20,925 nucleotides of DNA, from the NCBI GenBank assembly GCA_030550295.1, contig JAUQPQ010000021.1:1-20925 (forward strand), written 5' to 3'. Positions 1 through 8,792 of the stretch are shown in pieces. The stretch comes from Chloroflexota bacterium (GTDB lineage Bacteria > Chloroflexota > Dehalococcoidia > SM23-28-2 > HRBIN24). The translations under genes were made by a program, and so were the position numbers. The stretch's first letter is position 1. Every line of letters begins with the position of its first letter. The notes beneath the pieces are model-generated. The model saw only the letters and a program-made list of their open reading frames with translations, ran no database searches and was not told the DNA's origin.

Positions 1-638
1 GGGATCGGATGGTATTCAACATGACGGAGGCGGAGTGGGACGGTGTGATAGCGGTGCATTTGAAGGGGACGTTCAACTGCACCCGTCACGCCTCGGTGCT
101 GATGCGTCAGCAGCGCTACGGGCGCATAATAAACGTATCGTCCATATCTGGCCTTCGGGGCAATTCGGGTCAGGCCAACTATGGTGCGGCGAAGGCTGGG
201 ATAGCTGGTTTTACGCGGGTAGTAGCCCGCGACCTGGGCCGTTACGGGGTCACGTGCAATGCCATTGCCCCTGCGGCTATCACTAGGATGACTGCCGGCC
301 TAGCTGAGCTGCGGGCCCAGAGGGGTGCTCCTCCTGCTGCTCCCCCAGCCCCGCGACTGGTGGAGATGACGCCTGAACATGTGGCCCCCTTGGTGGTCTA
401 CCTAGCCAGTGATGAGGCCTGGAACATAAACGGCAAGATCTTCCACGTTGCGGGGGGATACATCTCCTTGGCCTTCGAGGAGCTCCCCAGGCACCAGATC
501 ACCAAGGAGGGGATGTGGACGCTAGAGGAGTTGGCGGATCTGGTGCCCAGGTTCCTTATGCAGGACGTACCCAACCCGGCGCCCCCGCCTGAGGACTTGG
601 AGATTCCTGGCCGTAGAAAGGCCCAAGGGGCTGGCTAG
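1..638 (+). CDS. Short-chain dehydrogenase/reductase (SDR), 5'-truncated by the window edge
   Basis: This is the C-terminal part of a classical SDR, an NAD(P)-dependent oxidoreductase of the cytoplasm. The reading frame is open to the window edge (first whole codon at base 3, reading Asp-Arg before the Met at base 9), so the Met at 9 is internal and the N-terminal Rossmann glycine motif lies outside. Visible family marks, numbered from the Met at 9, are the NVSS segment with the catalytic Ser near residue 45, and YGAAK with Tyr58 and Lys62. 'LASDEAWNINGKIFHVAGG' is the usual SDR C-terminal strand region. A Pro/Ala-rich stretch at about residues 105-116 lies in the substrate-loop region. A further tail of about 50 residues after the core, containing MWTLEELADLVP, is seen in some SDRs acting on CoA esters or steroids. 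The substrate cannot be named. It converges with the GNAT gene, with 21 bases between them and no visible terminator. Confidence 0.88.
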   Translation, partial: DRMVFNMTEAEWDGVIAVHLKGTFNCTRHASVLMRQQRYGRIINVSSISGLRGNSGQANYGAAKAGIAGFTRVVARDLGRYGVTCNAIAPAAITRMTAGLAELRAQRGAPPAAPPAPRLVEMTPEHVAPLVVYLASDEAWNINGKIFHVAGGYISLAFEELPRHQITKEGMWTLEELADLVPRFLMQDVPNPAPPPEDLEIPGRRKAQGAG

Positions 639-659
639 AGCTATATCAAGGGGCTGAAC

Positions 660-1217
660 TTAGCGCTGTCGTGGGTGGGGAAGCTGCGCCCAGTGGGGGC
701 GTAACGTCTCCATGACGATGAAGGTGTGGGGCCCCCTGAAGGAGGTGCCGCAGGGGACAAAGCCTGCCTTCTGAAAGGCCTTTTGGGCCCGTACGTTCCA
801 GTTTAGGGTGTGCAGGTAAATTCGCTGCAACTGGGTGGTCTGGAACAGGTAGCGGACGATGGCCCTAACGGCATCGCTGCCGTATCCCTGGCCCCAGTAG
901 TAGCGCAAACCGATGCTAATACCCAGTTCGGCCTCCTGGCGCCAGCGATCCACGTTGTAGTACATGATGTTGCCTATGCGCTGCCCTGTCTCTTCTTCAA
1001 TCGCCATGTTGCGCAAAGGGGCATCGGTGAAGCGCATCTCCGACTCCCAGGTGCGGGCAAACTCCTGCAAGGGAAGGCGCAAAGGAGGGGCGGCATCGTA
1101 CTGGGCCAGCTCTTCGTCGGTGCGCCAGGAATAGTCCTGTGCTAGATCGGACAAGCGTTTACGCCTGATGATGGTCTTTCTGCCTCGGGCCACCACATCG
1201 TCTTTAGGGGTGAACAC
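660..1217 (-). CDS. GNAT family N-acetyltransferase (RimJ/RimL-like)
   Basis: A 185-residue cytoplasmic acetyltransferase that would move an acetyl group from acetyl-CoA to an amine, either a protein N-terminus or a small molecule; the target is unknown. The acetyl-CoA loop is visible as YWGQGYGSDA (residues 107-116), preceded by the beta strand AELGISIGL and followed by the helix AVRAIVRYLF. The usual LNWNVRAQKAFQKAGF motif follows at 138-153. The start is GTG. An AGGAGG lies 9 bases upstream inside the end of the Nudix gene, which supports this start and gives a 14-base overlap with that gene. It is the last gene of the leftward tldE-HEAT-Nudix-GNAT run. Confidence 0.88.
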   Translation of the reverse strand: MFTPKDDVVARGRKTIIRRKRLSDLAQDYSWRTDEELAQYDAAPPLRLPLQEFARTWESEMRFTDAPLRNMAIEEETGQRIGNIMYYNVDRWRQEAELGISIGLRYYWGQGYGSDAVRAIVRYLFQTTQLQRIYLHTLNWNVRAQKAFQKAGFVPCGTSFRGPHTFIVMETLRPHWAQLPHPRQR

Positions 1218-1674
1218 TACCCTCCACCTCCTGGATGAGCGCCTGGGCCTTGCGGACCACTTCTGCTTCGTTGGAGTAGGTGAGGCGACGCAATGCCTCC
1301 TCTACTGGCACCCATTCTACTTGGTCATATTCCCAGTCGTGTCTGTCTATGCTGCCTCCCACGGGGATCATAAGGTAGTGGTGGACGCGTTTGTGCACCC
1401 TTATCCGTTCTTGGGGCTTGACGAACCAATATTCGATGGTGCCTATCTTGGCCACAGGCCTCACCTGGATGCCCGTCTCCTCTTCTACCTCCCTAGCAGC
1501 CGTCTCCTCCAGCGATTCCCCTGGCGCAGGCGTGCCCTTAGGCAACCCCCATACGCCGTCCTTAGTACGTCCGCAGATGACCACCTCAATGCCGCTAGGG
1601 CCATGGCGGTAGATGACTCCTCCGGCGGATACCGCCTCTTCCACTGGCATAGAGCTTTTGCGTCGCCGTTTCAT
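1204..1674 (-). CDS. Nudix hydrolase
   Basis: A 156-residue Nudix hydrolase that would cleave a nucleoside diphosphate linked to another moiety (X), with Mg2+. The Nudix box is complete at residues 47-69: Gly47, five residues, Glu53, seven residues, then REVEEETGI. 'AGGVIYR' near residue 17 is the typical first strand, and WGLPKG just before the box is typical of broad mutator/Ap4A-type members. The substrate cannot be read from the sequence. The N-terminus is basic (MKRRRK). The ATG lies 5 bases after the HEAT-repeat gene stop without a clear ribosome binding site, so translation is probably coupled. The end overlaps the GNAT gene by 14 bases. Confidence 0.92.
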   Translation of the reverse strand: MKRRRKSSMPVEEAVSAGGVIYRHGPSGIEVVICGRTKDGVWGLPKGTPAPGESLEETAAREVEEETGIQVRPVAKIGTIEYWFVKPQERIRVHKRVHHYLMIPVGGSIDRHDWEYDQVEWVPVEEALRRLTYSNEAEVVRKAQALIQEVEGSVHP

Positions 1675-1679
1675 AGCGG

Positions 1680-2594
1680 TCAGGGCCCTAGGGGGTCTCG
1701 TAGGAACTCTAGCTCCTGCAGGGCGGTTGCCACCGCTTCCCTGATGGCAGGTGAAGGGTCGTCCCTTAGGGGCAAGAGGGCAGCCTTAGCCTCTTCATCT
1801 CCGATTTGGCCTAAGGCGGCTATGGCAGCAAGCCTCGTCTCCAGATCATCATCGTGCAGTAGAGGCGTCAGGTAGGGAATGGCTTTAGGGTCGCCTATAG
1901 AGCCGCACGCCAATGCTGCCTGGTACCGATATTCGGGGTCGTCATTTTGCAGCTCGTGGAGAAGGATGGGCAACCAGGCGGGGTCGGCGCTGAATCCCAT
2001 GGCGTGGATAGCTGATATCCTTAGGCGGGTATGAAGGCTTTCATAGGCTGAGCGTATGGCCTCTTTCACCCATGGGAGGTGGCCCACGCTGCCTAATGCT
2101 TCCAGGGCCCGCCCCCTTACTTCTGGCCTCTCCGTTTCATCCTCAAACGTCTGGCGCAGCGCCTCTTCGATGGGGCGATAGTGCTTTTCCTTGAGGTGGC
2201 CAAGGTGGTGGCGTAGCACGAACTGCCCTAATACCAGCGCAGCCCCTTCCCTGACGAGGGGCGAAGGATCGTTTTGGAGCAGGTGGATGAGCTTGGGGAC
2301 GAGGTCTTGACCCTCGTATTCCCAGAGGCCACGTACAGCTAGGGCCCTTACTTCGGCATCTGGGTCGTCCAGGGCGACAAGGAAGACGGAGTGGAAATCT
2401 AGATCTAGGTTGTCCCCCATTAGCTCGGAGAGGATGTTGAGTAGGGTACGCTTCCTGGCTGTTGGTATGCGGGGCCATACCTGGGCTAGCATTTCCTTAC
2501 CGCCCTCAGGGAGATAAGAGAGTGTAGCCAGTTGGGACGCCTTAGGCATATTAGGCGAGCCCACTAGCTGCTGGATCGTCCTTTCCCAGGACAT
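1680..2594 (-). CDS. HEAT-repeat (PBS-lyase-type) protein
   Basis: A 304-residue soluble all-helical repeat protein. At least five or six HEAT/PBS-lyase-like units of about 30-35 residues can be seen from about residue 75 to the C-terminus, for example DDPDAEVRALAVRGLWEYEG, NDPSPLVREGAALVLGQF, DDPEYRYQAALACGSIGD, DDLETRLAAIAALGQIGD and DDPSPAIREAVATALQEL. Each has the Asp-Pro turn followed by an Arg-Ala helix. Such proteins are scaffolds or adaptors, and no catalytic motif is visible. The gene starts with ATG 7 bases after the tldE stop, with only a weak AAGG upstream, and ends 5 bases before the Nudix start, so it is probably co-transcribed. The binding partner is unknown; the neighbouring TldE is one possibility but this is guesswork. 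Confidence 0.9.
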   Translation of the reverse strand: MSWERTIQQLVGSPNMPKASQLATLSYLPEGGKEMLAQVWPRIPTARKRTLLNILSELMGDNLDLDFHSVFLVALDDPDAEVRALAVRGLWEYEGQDLVPKLIHLLQNDPSPLVREGAALVLGQFVLRHHLGHLKEKHYRPIEEALRQTFEDETERPEVRGRALEALGSVGHLPWVKEAIRSAYESLHTRLRISAIHAMGFSADPAWLPILLHELQNDDPEYRYQAALACGSIGDPKAIPYLTPLLHDDDLETRLAAIAALGQIGDEEAKAALLPLRDDPSPAIREAVATALQELEFLRDPLGP

Positions 2595-2601
2595 GGCCTT
2601 T

Positions 2602-3948
2602 TTATCGGGCGGCTACACTTAAGGAGGTGAGAGCGATAGGTGGCACGCGTAGGGAGCTTCCTACCCACCTGGCGGGGCGTCCTACGGCCAATAGGTGATG
2701 CCCTAAAAGTTGGTGTACATTTCCGGCTACTACCACGTCCTTTATGCGCCCCACTACTTTCCCCTTCTCTATTTTATAGCCCAGCAGGACGTTGCCAGAG
2801 AAGTCGCCTCCCATGACATTTCCTTGTCCAGCACCTATGAGCTGATCTATCACTAGCCCTTCATAGATGTCGGCTATCAGCTCCTCTAGGCTAGCCTCTC
2901 CCTCGGCCATGACTAGGCATGAGGGGGATATATCTACATAGCCACCTGCGCCCCTATGGCCGTGGCCGGTGGGCTCGGCCTTGGCCATCCCTGCCGTCTG
3001 TAGGTCATAGAGGAAGGAGCAGATTAACCCTCCCTCCACCAGGGACACGCGGCGACTGGGCACGCCCTCGTCGTCGCAGATGCGGCTTCTGGGCCGATAG
3101 GGGATGGTAGGATCGTCCCAGAGGTATATGTGAGAGTCGTAAACCTTCTCTCCTAATCGGGAGGCCAAGGGGGACTGTCCTAGGTAGACGGCACGGCCCG
3201 AAAAGGCTACCATGAGGGGCCCAATAAGGGCACTAGCTACGCCCAAAGGCGTGAAGACAACGGGATAGGTCCCGGTGGTGATGGTTGCTGTTTTGCTAGC
3301 CCAAGTAAGCTGTCTTGTTACCTCTTCAAGGATGGACGCAGGGTCCGATATGCGCTGACAAGAGGAGAGGCTATCACCCACAAAGAGCATATCGTTGCCG
3401 CGCACCCACACACCATGGAGGCCCACCGAGAAGATAGAGCGCTGGAAGCTGAACCTTCCTCCTGCTGAGTTGGCGCCCTCTATCTTTTGTACGGCGCGGT
3501 GTACGTAGGCGTCGCACACCAGCTCTGGCTGGAGGCGTAAAGCCTCCCTTATCAACCCTTCGCCAACCACCACCATCTCGTCGATAGGGGTGGCAGGTAC
3601 CTGCTCATCGTATGTAGGAACGTTGGGGTACGTCTGCTCAGGGGGGAAGCGCAAGTAGGATGGGGGGCCAAAGAGGGCTGCTTCTAAGGCCATCTCTACC
3701 AGCTCCTCCAGCTGGCCGAAGTGGCTTGAGGAAGCGGCCCCTAGGCGGCCATCCGCCACTAGCCGCAAAGCCAGGCCTGCTATCTGGCGAGTAGTCACTT
3801 CCTTGAGGCGGTTCGCCTCGAAGATGACAGGGGTCTCCTCCAACTGGGAACGGAAGGCCTCGGCTTGCTGCGCCCCTCGCTGTAGGGCGCGCTGTATGAC
3901 CTCTTCCAGCAGCGGGTCAGGCGATGCGGCCAACTTTCTAGCCTTCAT
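2602..3948 (-). CDS. tldE: TldE/PmbA family subunit of the TldD-TldE metalloprotease
   Basis: A 448-residue protein of the TldD/PmbA family, close to the usual length of about 450. TldE pairs with TldD in a heterodimeric protease that degrades or trims unfolded and modified peptides, such as microcin leader peptides and CcdA in Escherichia coli. It lacks the zinc HExxxH helix, as expected of TldE, and carries family features such as DDEGVPSRRVSLVEGGLI near residue 290 and a Gly/His-rich stretch (GHGHRGAGG) at about 328-336. The ATG start has no clear Shine-Dalgarno sequence. It is separated from tldD by 210 bases on the same strand, so it may have its own promoter. It is followed 7 bases later by the HEAT-repeat gene. 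Confidence 0.9.
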   Translation of the reverse strand: MKARKLAASPDPLLEEVIQRALQRGAQQAEAFRSQLEETPVIFEANRLKEVTTRQIAGLALRLVADGRLGAASSSHFGQLEELVEMALEAALFGPPSYLRFPPEQTYPNVPTYDEQVPATPIDEMVVVGEGLIREALRLQPELVCDAYVHRAVQKIEGANSAGGRFSFQRSIFSVGLHGVWVRGNDMLFVGDSLSSCQRISDPASILEEVTRQLTWASKTATITTGTYPVVFTPLGVASALIGPLMVAFSGRAVYLGQSPLASRLGEKVYDSHIYLWDDPTIPYRPRSRICDDEGVPSRRVSLVEGGLICSFLYDLQTAGMAKAEPTGHGHRGAGGYVDISPSCLVMAEGEASLEELIADIYEGLVIDQLIGAGQGNVMGGDFSGNVLLGYKIEKGKVVGRIKDVVVAGNVHQLLGHHLLAVGRPARWVGSSLRVPPIALTSLSVAAR

Positions 3949-3989
3949 GATAACAAAGGGGGCCTAATAAGGCATCAGCAGGAGAGGAA

Positions 3990-4016
3990 TTGACGTTTGT
4001 ATCTTGTTGCTATACT
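3990..4016 (+). promoter_or_regulatory. Promoter-like pair in the tldD-tldE gap, reading rightward
   Basis: TTGACG at 3990-3995 and TATACT at 4011-4016 match sigma70 -35 and -10 boxes, but the spacer is only 15 bases, which is short. It points against the flanking genes. Downstream there are only short inverted repeats and a 33-codon ORF (4043-4144) without a ribosome binding site. It may drive a small RNA or be a chance match. Confidence 0.3.
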
Positions 4017-4158
4017 GCTAAAAACGTGTGGCGTTGAATTAGATGGTCCTTTCTTGGAGGTTCATCTGTCAGCAAGGGTTGCGTACAGGCTGCACGGAAG
4101 CTCATCTTACCTTGCGGTGGGTGCCCTGCGCAGTTCCGGCTTGAAAATTAGACCTAAC

Positions 4159-5532
4159 CTAGCGCTCCCCTACTAGGCACTGTCTGATGCGGATGTGGGG
4201 GGAGCCGTTAGAGACGGGGAGGGGCATCTGCCCCCCTTTGCCACATCCCCCTCCCTGGTTAAAGGAGAGGTCATCGCCTATGGCGTCGATGTTCATAAGG
4301 GTTTCAAAGACGTTACCAGACAACTTCACTGGGCGCAGGGGCTCGGCGATGCGGCCGTTACGTATCATGTAGGCCTCCCCGGCCGAGAAGGTGAACATCT
4401 CCATGCTCGTAGTACCACCGTACCAGTTGCAGGCGTATACGCCCTCTTTGATGTCTGAGAGAAGGTCGTCCAGGGTGGCATCTCCCGGCTCGATGTAGGT
4501 GTTGGTCATGCGCACGATAGGGGGGAAGCGGTAATCGATGGCCCTGGCGTTGCCTGTAGGCCTCTCGCCCATCTTGGCCGCCGTCTCCCGGGAGTGGAGT
4601 CGGCCTACCAGCACGCCTTCTCGTATCAGGTACGTCTTTTGGGCAGGGACGCCTTCATCGTCGTACCTGAAACTTCCCCTTAGCCCTGGCACCGATGCCC
4701 CGTCCACGATGTTAAGGATAGGAGGGCCGAAGGTGCGCCCTATGGTCATGAGCTCCCTTAGGCGTGGGTTCTCATAGATGTGGTCTGCCTCCGAGAGGTG
4801 GCCGAAGGCCTCGTGGCAGAAGACCCCGGCCAGGATAGGGTCAAGGACCACCGGGTATACGCCAGGCTTAACATAAGGTGCGTCCAATAGCTGTACGGCC
4901 TTCTGGGCCAGCTGGCGCACCTGCTCATCCAGGCCCTCTACCACTGAAAAGTCTCCCAGAGAGCCTATGCTCAAGGATGCCTGCTGGATGTCGCCGTTGC
5001 GCTGGGCGCTGGCGCCGATGCGTAGGGTGACATCTATTCGCTCCTGGCAGATGTATGTCCCCTGGGCGTTGGCCAAGATGATCCGTTTATGGGAATCGGA
5101 GTAGAAGATGTGGGCCGAGGTGACGCCAGGGACAGACCAGAGGATGTCCAGGTAGTGATCCATCAACTCCTTCTTGGCGGTGAGAGGTATGAGGCGCGGG
5201 TCCTTCCCTAAGTAGGGGGGCACGAAGTCCACCACCGGCTCCACCTCGGCAAAGGAGGACTTGCCTGTGCCTACAAAACGGGCGTGTGCTACGGCCAACT
5301 CCACCCACCGTCTTAGATCCCCTGCCTCGTTAAAGCTGACGAAGCCCCACCCTCCACGGTAGAGGGCCCTCACATTGCCGCCAAAAGAGCGTTGCCGCCC
5401 TATCTCTTCCAGCTGCCTACCCCTATAGAGGATGCGGGTGGCCGCGGTATTATCAAGGCGTATCTCTAGGTGGTCAACGTCCCAGCCTCGCAGGGCCTCT
5501 AGTATCTCCTGGCGCAGTGTGTCCTCATCCAT
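4159..5532 (-). CDS. tldD: TldD metalloprotease subunit
   Basis: A 457-residue catalytic partner of TldE. The zinc-binding helix HEAFGH is at residues 240-245 and the third ligand region GGGCGKGGQ, with Cys430, is near the C-terminus, so the active site looks intact. The segment GSFRYDDEGVPAQKTYLI (about 286-303) is the conserved TldD/TldE core. It acts in the cytoplasm as a heterodimer with TldE and cleaves unfolded or post-translationally modified peptides. The ATG start overlaps the plsY stop by 8 bases, which suggests translational coupling to the upstream der-plsY genes. It is slightly shorter than the E. coli protein (about 481). Confidence 0.94.
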   Translation of the reverse strand: MDEDTLRQEILEALRGWDVDHLEIRLDNTAATRILYRGRQLEEIGRQRSFGGNVRALYRGGWGFVSFNEAGDLRRWVELAVAHARFVGTGKSSFAEVEPVVDFVPPYLGKDPRLIPLTAKKELMDHYLDILWSVPGVTSAHIFYSDSHKRIILANAQGTYICQERIDVTLRIGASAQRNGDIQQASLSIGSLGDFSVVEGLDEQVRQLAQKAVQLLDAPYVKPGVYPVVLDPILAGVFCHEAFGHLSEADHIYENPRLRELMTIGRTFGPPILNIVDGASVPGLRGSFRYDDEGVPAQKTYLIREGVLVGRLHSRETAAKMGERPTGNARAIDYRFPPIVRMTNTYIEPGDATLDDLLSDIKEGVYACNWYGGTTSMEMFTFSAGEAYMIRNGRIAEPLRPVKLSGNVFETLMNIDAIGDDLSFNQGGGCGKGGQMPLPVSNGSPHIRIRQCLVGER

Positions 5533-6160
5533 GGCTAGACTCCCCGTATCTTACATTTCCGCCTTGGCCCAACTTAGGCTCGGTGCCAGCGAGGAGGCGC
5601 TGAATGTTGCCCAGGTGGCGCACCAACACAAGGAAGCTGGCAGCAAACCCGAAGACCACATAGGCCCAAGGCGCCAGGTGAAATATGGCCAGCCCCAACA
5701 GCGTCAAAGCTCCCAGGGGCACCGTTACCAAGGACATGACAGACATGTACCGGAAGGCCAGCAGTATGAAGATCCCCAGCGCGGTAAGGCTAAGGGCCAA
5801 GGGGAAAAGAAAGCCCGCGTACACGCCGAAGGTAGTGGCTACTCCGCGGCCACCCCGGAAGCCGATGTAGAGGGGGAAATCGTGGCCAAGGATGGCAGCT
5901 ACGCCTACAGTCGCCTGGAGCTCGTGGGACTCCGTTAAGTACCATGTGAGCAAGAGGGGTATCCACCCCTTGAGGGCGTCTACTAATAAGGTGGCCAAGA
6001 ACGCCTTAGGCCCTAGAACCCTTAGCACGTTGGTAGCCCCAGTGGCGCCACTACCATACTCTCGTATATCGATCCCTCTAAGGAGTCGTCCCAGTAGGTA
6101 GCCAGTGGGGAAAGACCCTATAAGGTAGCCCACCAGTGCTGCCACAGCGTAGCTGGTCAC
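5525..6160 (-). CDS. plsY: Glycerol-3-phosphate acyltransferase PlsY
   Basis: A 211-residue integral membrane enzyme that transfers an acyl group from acyl-phosphate to sn-glycerol-3-phosphate, the first step of phosphatidic acid synthesis. Family motifs are present: GSGATGATNVLR at 36-47 (usually GSGNxGATN, so the Asn is Ala here), GHDFPLYIGFRGGRGVAT at 92-109, and RHLGNIQRLLAGTE near 182-195. Hydrophobic segments fit about five membrane helices. The start is GTG, 2 bases after the der stop, so translation is likely coupled. The end overlaps the tldD start by 8 bases. The Asn to Ala change in motif 1 is the only oddity. Confidence 0.95.
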   Translation of the reverse strand: MTSYAVAALVGYLIGSFPTGYLLGRLLRGIDIREYGSGATGATNVLRVLGPKAFLATLLVDALKGWIPLLLTWYLTESHELQATVGVAAILGHDFPLYIGFRGGRGVATTFGVYAGFLFPLALSLTALGIFILLAFRYMSVMSLVTVPLGALTLLGLAIFHLAPWAYVVFGFAASFLVLVRHLGNIQRLLAGTEPKLGQGGNVRYGESSHG

Positions 6161-6162
6161 CG

Positions 6163-7509
6163 CTATTCACCCCGTCCCCGGAATATCAATTTAACAGCCG
6201 TGCCCTCAAAGCCGAACTCACGGCGTATAGTGTTCTCCAAATACCGGCGGTATGAAAAGTGTAGCAGATCAGGGTCGTTGCAGAAAAACACGAAGGTGGG
6301 GGGACGAATCCCCACCTGGGTAACGTAGTAGACCTTGAATTGCCTCCCCCCTTTAACTGGGGGCAAGTGGTGTGCCATCGCCTGACGGATGGCGATGTTG
6401 AGGCGGTGAGTAGGCACCCTCAGCTCCCTTGTTTCTCCCACCTCCAAGGCCAAGTCCATGAGCCCTTCCACGTTGAACCCTGTTTTGGCCGAGACGAAGG
6501 CGATGGGGGCCCAGGAGACGAAGCTCAGCCTGGCAGTGATTTGGGCAATAAGCTGCTCCCTAGCCTCTTTCGTGTCTGGCATCAGGTCCCATTTGTTCAC
6601 TACAAAGATGAGCCCCTTATATTCCTCTATGGCGTAGCCGGCGATGTGGGCATCCTGAGCAGTAATGCCCTCTTGGGCATCGGTCACAAGCAAGGCGACA
6701 TCGCACCGCGATATGGCGCGGCGGGCCCTCTCCACGCTGTACTTCTCCAAACCGGGCGCTATACGGCCCCGACGGCGAATCCCTGCCGTATCGATAAGGA
6801 GGAGGCGGTGCCCCTTGTAATCGAAGGGGGTGTCCAAGGCGTCACGCGTGGTGCCAGGAAGTTCGCTTACGGTGGCCCGCTCGTGGCCCAGTATGGCGTT
6901 GAGGAGCATAGACTTGCCCACGTTGGGCCTGCCCACAATGGCTAAGGCCAACTCAGTCTCCTTTGCCCTTTGAGGAGTGGACTCAGGGATAAGGGCGGCC
7001 AGGGCAGATAGGAGCTGGTCTATACCCAGGTTGTGGTAAGCGCTGATCGGTATGGGATCACCGAGGCCAAGCTCGTAAAGCTGGGGCGCCGCCTCTAGGC
7101 GCCGCTCGTTATCTGCCTTGTTTGCCACTAAAACTACAGGCTTCCCTGTAGCCCGCACCAACTGTGCTATTTGGTAGTCAATAGCAGTAAGAGGTTGGGA
7201 GACGTCGACCACCATCATGATGATGTCTGCCTCAGCGATGGCTATCTCCACTTGTCGGCGCACCAAGGAGGCGATCCCCCCAGACGACTGGGGGTCTAAT
7301 CCTCCAGTGTCCACCAGGGTGATAGGACGAAGGTCGATCATCGTGTCGGCGTACAGTCGGTCTCGGGTCGTCCCTGGGATGTCAGCCACTATGGCCTGTC
7401 GTTTGCCAACCAAGCGGTTAAAGAGGGTAGACTTGCCCACGTTGGGCCTGCCGACGATAACCACTACTGGGCGTTGGGCGATGGTTACGCCGGCGTTACC
7501 GCTCTTCAT
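6163..7509 (-). CDS. der: Ribosome biogenesis GTPase Der (EngA)
   Basis: A 448-residue double GTPase needed for 50S ribosomal subunit maturation. Two G domains are visible, each with a P-loop GRPNVGKS (residues 20-27 and 193-200). G3 motifs are DTGG (67-70) and DTAG (240-243), and G4 motifs are NKAD (130-133) and NKWD (305-308). A C-terminal KH-like domain follows (about 360-448). Length and layout are normal. The ATG overlaps the stop of ybbR in an ATGA arrangement, so it is translationally coupled. It is embedded between cdaR and plsY in the leftward operon. Confidence 0.98.
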   Translation of the reverse strand: MKSGNAGVTIAQRPVVVIVGRPNVGKSTLFNRLVGKRQAIVADIPGTTRDRLYADTMIDLRPITLVDTGGLDPQSSGGIASLVRRQVEIAIAEADIIMMVVDVSQPLTAIDYQIAQLVRATGKPVVLVANKADNERRLEAAPQLYELGLGDPIPISAYHNLGIDQLLSALAALIPESTPQRAKETELALAIVGRPNVGKSMLLNAILGHERATVSELPGTTRDALDTPFDYKGHRLLLIDTAGIRRRGRIAPGLEKYSVERARRAISRCDVALLVTDAQEGITAQDAHIAGYAIEEYKGLIFVVNKWDLMPDTKEAREQLIAQITARLSFVSWAPIAFVSAKTGFNVEGLMDLALEVGETRELRVPTHRLNIAIRQAMAHHLPPVKGGRQFKVYYVTQVGIRPPTFVFFCNDPDLLHFSYRRYLENTIRREFGFEGTAVKLIFRGRGE

Positions 7510-8762
7510 GGCCCTGATACGGTTACTACTACCTCGCTCGGCACCACGGAGACGAGCATGGTACCGGGAGGCAAGCTAACTAGTACTGGCAGCGTGTGGG
7601 TTCCTGGCCCAAGGCTGGCCAATTCTATCTTAGCCTGGACATCTCGTGGTGTAACGCCTTCCAATATCTGCAAGGGCCCACTAAGGGTGACCTGGACTAG
7701 GGGTGGCAAGCCCTGAAGGGTCAGCCCAGAACGTAACCCCTGAGGAGCTATGGGCACCCCTAGGGTGGCCTGGGCTAGGGCAGGCCTTATTATCGCCCGC
7801 ACCGATACCTGAGCGTTTCCCTGGACTTCCACATCTGGCGGAATTTCCAGGTCAAGTGTCACGCTCACATCTTCTCGTGCGCCTGTGATGTCCAGGGGCA
7901 CCGTGTCCACCCTTGTTAGGCGAAGGATGACGTCGTTGGGCCCAGAGATGGTCACGGTGGCTGGGTCTACAGTAACGCTCAGGACGTTAAATCCTGGGGA
8001 GGGGCTACCCCTCACGCGAGGTACAACCGGCACTACCTTGGCTCCCGAGGCCTGGTATATGGGAATGGTGACGCTGACAGTAGAAGGTTCTAGGGATACG
8101 CCTCGCACTAGGGTGCCTAGTCGGTTCTGGGGCTCTAAGGGTACAGCCCTGCTCACCTCTGTGCGGGCACCCGAGATATCGATGCGGGCGACTGCCTTGG
8201 CCACCAGCTTAATAAGGGACTCGGGGCCGGCAACTGTGATCTCTGGAGGGTTCACTTTAGGGCTGGAGGGGGCGAGGCCGATGGCTGGCTCCCCCACAAT
8301 CTTCACTTCTACAGGTACCTTCTTGGTGAACATGGGCGTAAGCTCCACCTCGATTCGTTCTGGTACTGGCCCCAGCACCCGTAGGCCTCCGCGGCTGGTT
8401 CGGGCCTCCAGCTCCACTGGCAAGAGATGCTTGCCTTCTCCCAGGCCTGACAGGACGACGAAGGCACGGAAATCGTCGGGTGCAAGGGAGTCCCAGACGT
8501 CGGCGGAGGCCTGGGCCCGTACCTGGACTCTAGGGAGTTGAGTAGCTAAGGCGAGCCCTTCGGGCAAATTTACAGGCTCTGCGGGCACTTCTAAGTTAGG
8601 GATGATGCCACGCTTGATAGTCTCCTCTTCCCCTACAAATAGCCACAAAAGAGAGGCCAAGGCTAGGGAAAAAAGGGCCAGCCCTATGTTCTGCCTGAAT
8701 GAGGCGATAATAGGCCTCACCACCGTGGCCACCCACTCCCTCCAAGTAGCCTGAACGGTCAT
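7506..8762 (-). CDS. cdaR: YbbR-domain protein, probable CdaA regulator CdaR
   Basis: A 418-residue membrane-anchored protein. A single hydrophobic helix at about residues 26-43 is followed by an extracytoplasmic part made of three or four YbbR-type beta-rich repeats. The repeats show recurring patterns such as PEITVAGPESLI, STVSVTIP, PATVTISGPNDVI and PPLVQVTLSGPLQIL. In Firmicutes CdaR binds the membrane diadenylate cyclase CdaA and modulates c-di-AMP output. The gene sits 30 bases after cdaA with an AGGTGG ribosome binding site, so the same partnership is likely. Unlike the Firmicutes cdaA-cdaR-glmM arrangement, the next gene is der. Confidence 0.9.
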   Translation of the reverse strand: MTVQATWREWVATVVRPIIASFRQNIGLALFSLALASLLWLFVGEEETIKRGIIPNLEVPAEPVNLPEGLALATQLPRVQVRAQASADVWDSLAPDDFRAFVVLSGLGEGKHLLPVELEARTSRGGLRVLGPVPERIEVELTPMFTKKVPVEVKIVGEPAIGLAPSSPKVNPPEITVAGPESLIKLVAKAVARIDISGARTEVSRAVPLEPQNRLGTLVRGVSLEPSTVSVTIPIYQASGAKVVPVVPRVRGSPSPGFNVLSVTVDPATVTISGPNDVILRLTRVDTVPLDITGAREDVSVTLDLEIPPDVEVQGNAQVSVRAIIRPALAQATLGVPIAPQGLRSGLTLQGLPPLVQVTLSGPLQILEGVTPRDVQAKIELASLGPGTHTLPVLVSLPPGTMLVSVVPSEVVVTVSGP

Positions 8763-8792
8763 GTCGCCACCTTTTTACCTCTGGTGTCTGCC

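Noticed and set aside
4043..4144. 33-codon ORF (+) between tldD and tldE as a peptide gene
   Set aside because: No ribosome binding site and no known similarity; an ORF of this size is expected by chance. It is kept only as part of a low-confidence finding.
3990..4144. 6S RNA, SRP RNA or tRNA in the tldD-tldE gap
   Set aside because: I looked for the SRP GGAAGGAAGCAGCC-type loop, a T-loop GTTCGAATC and a long closing stem, and found none.
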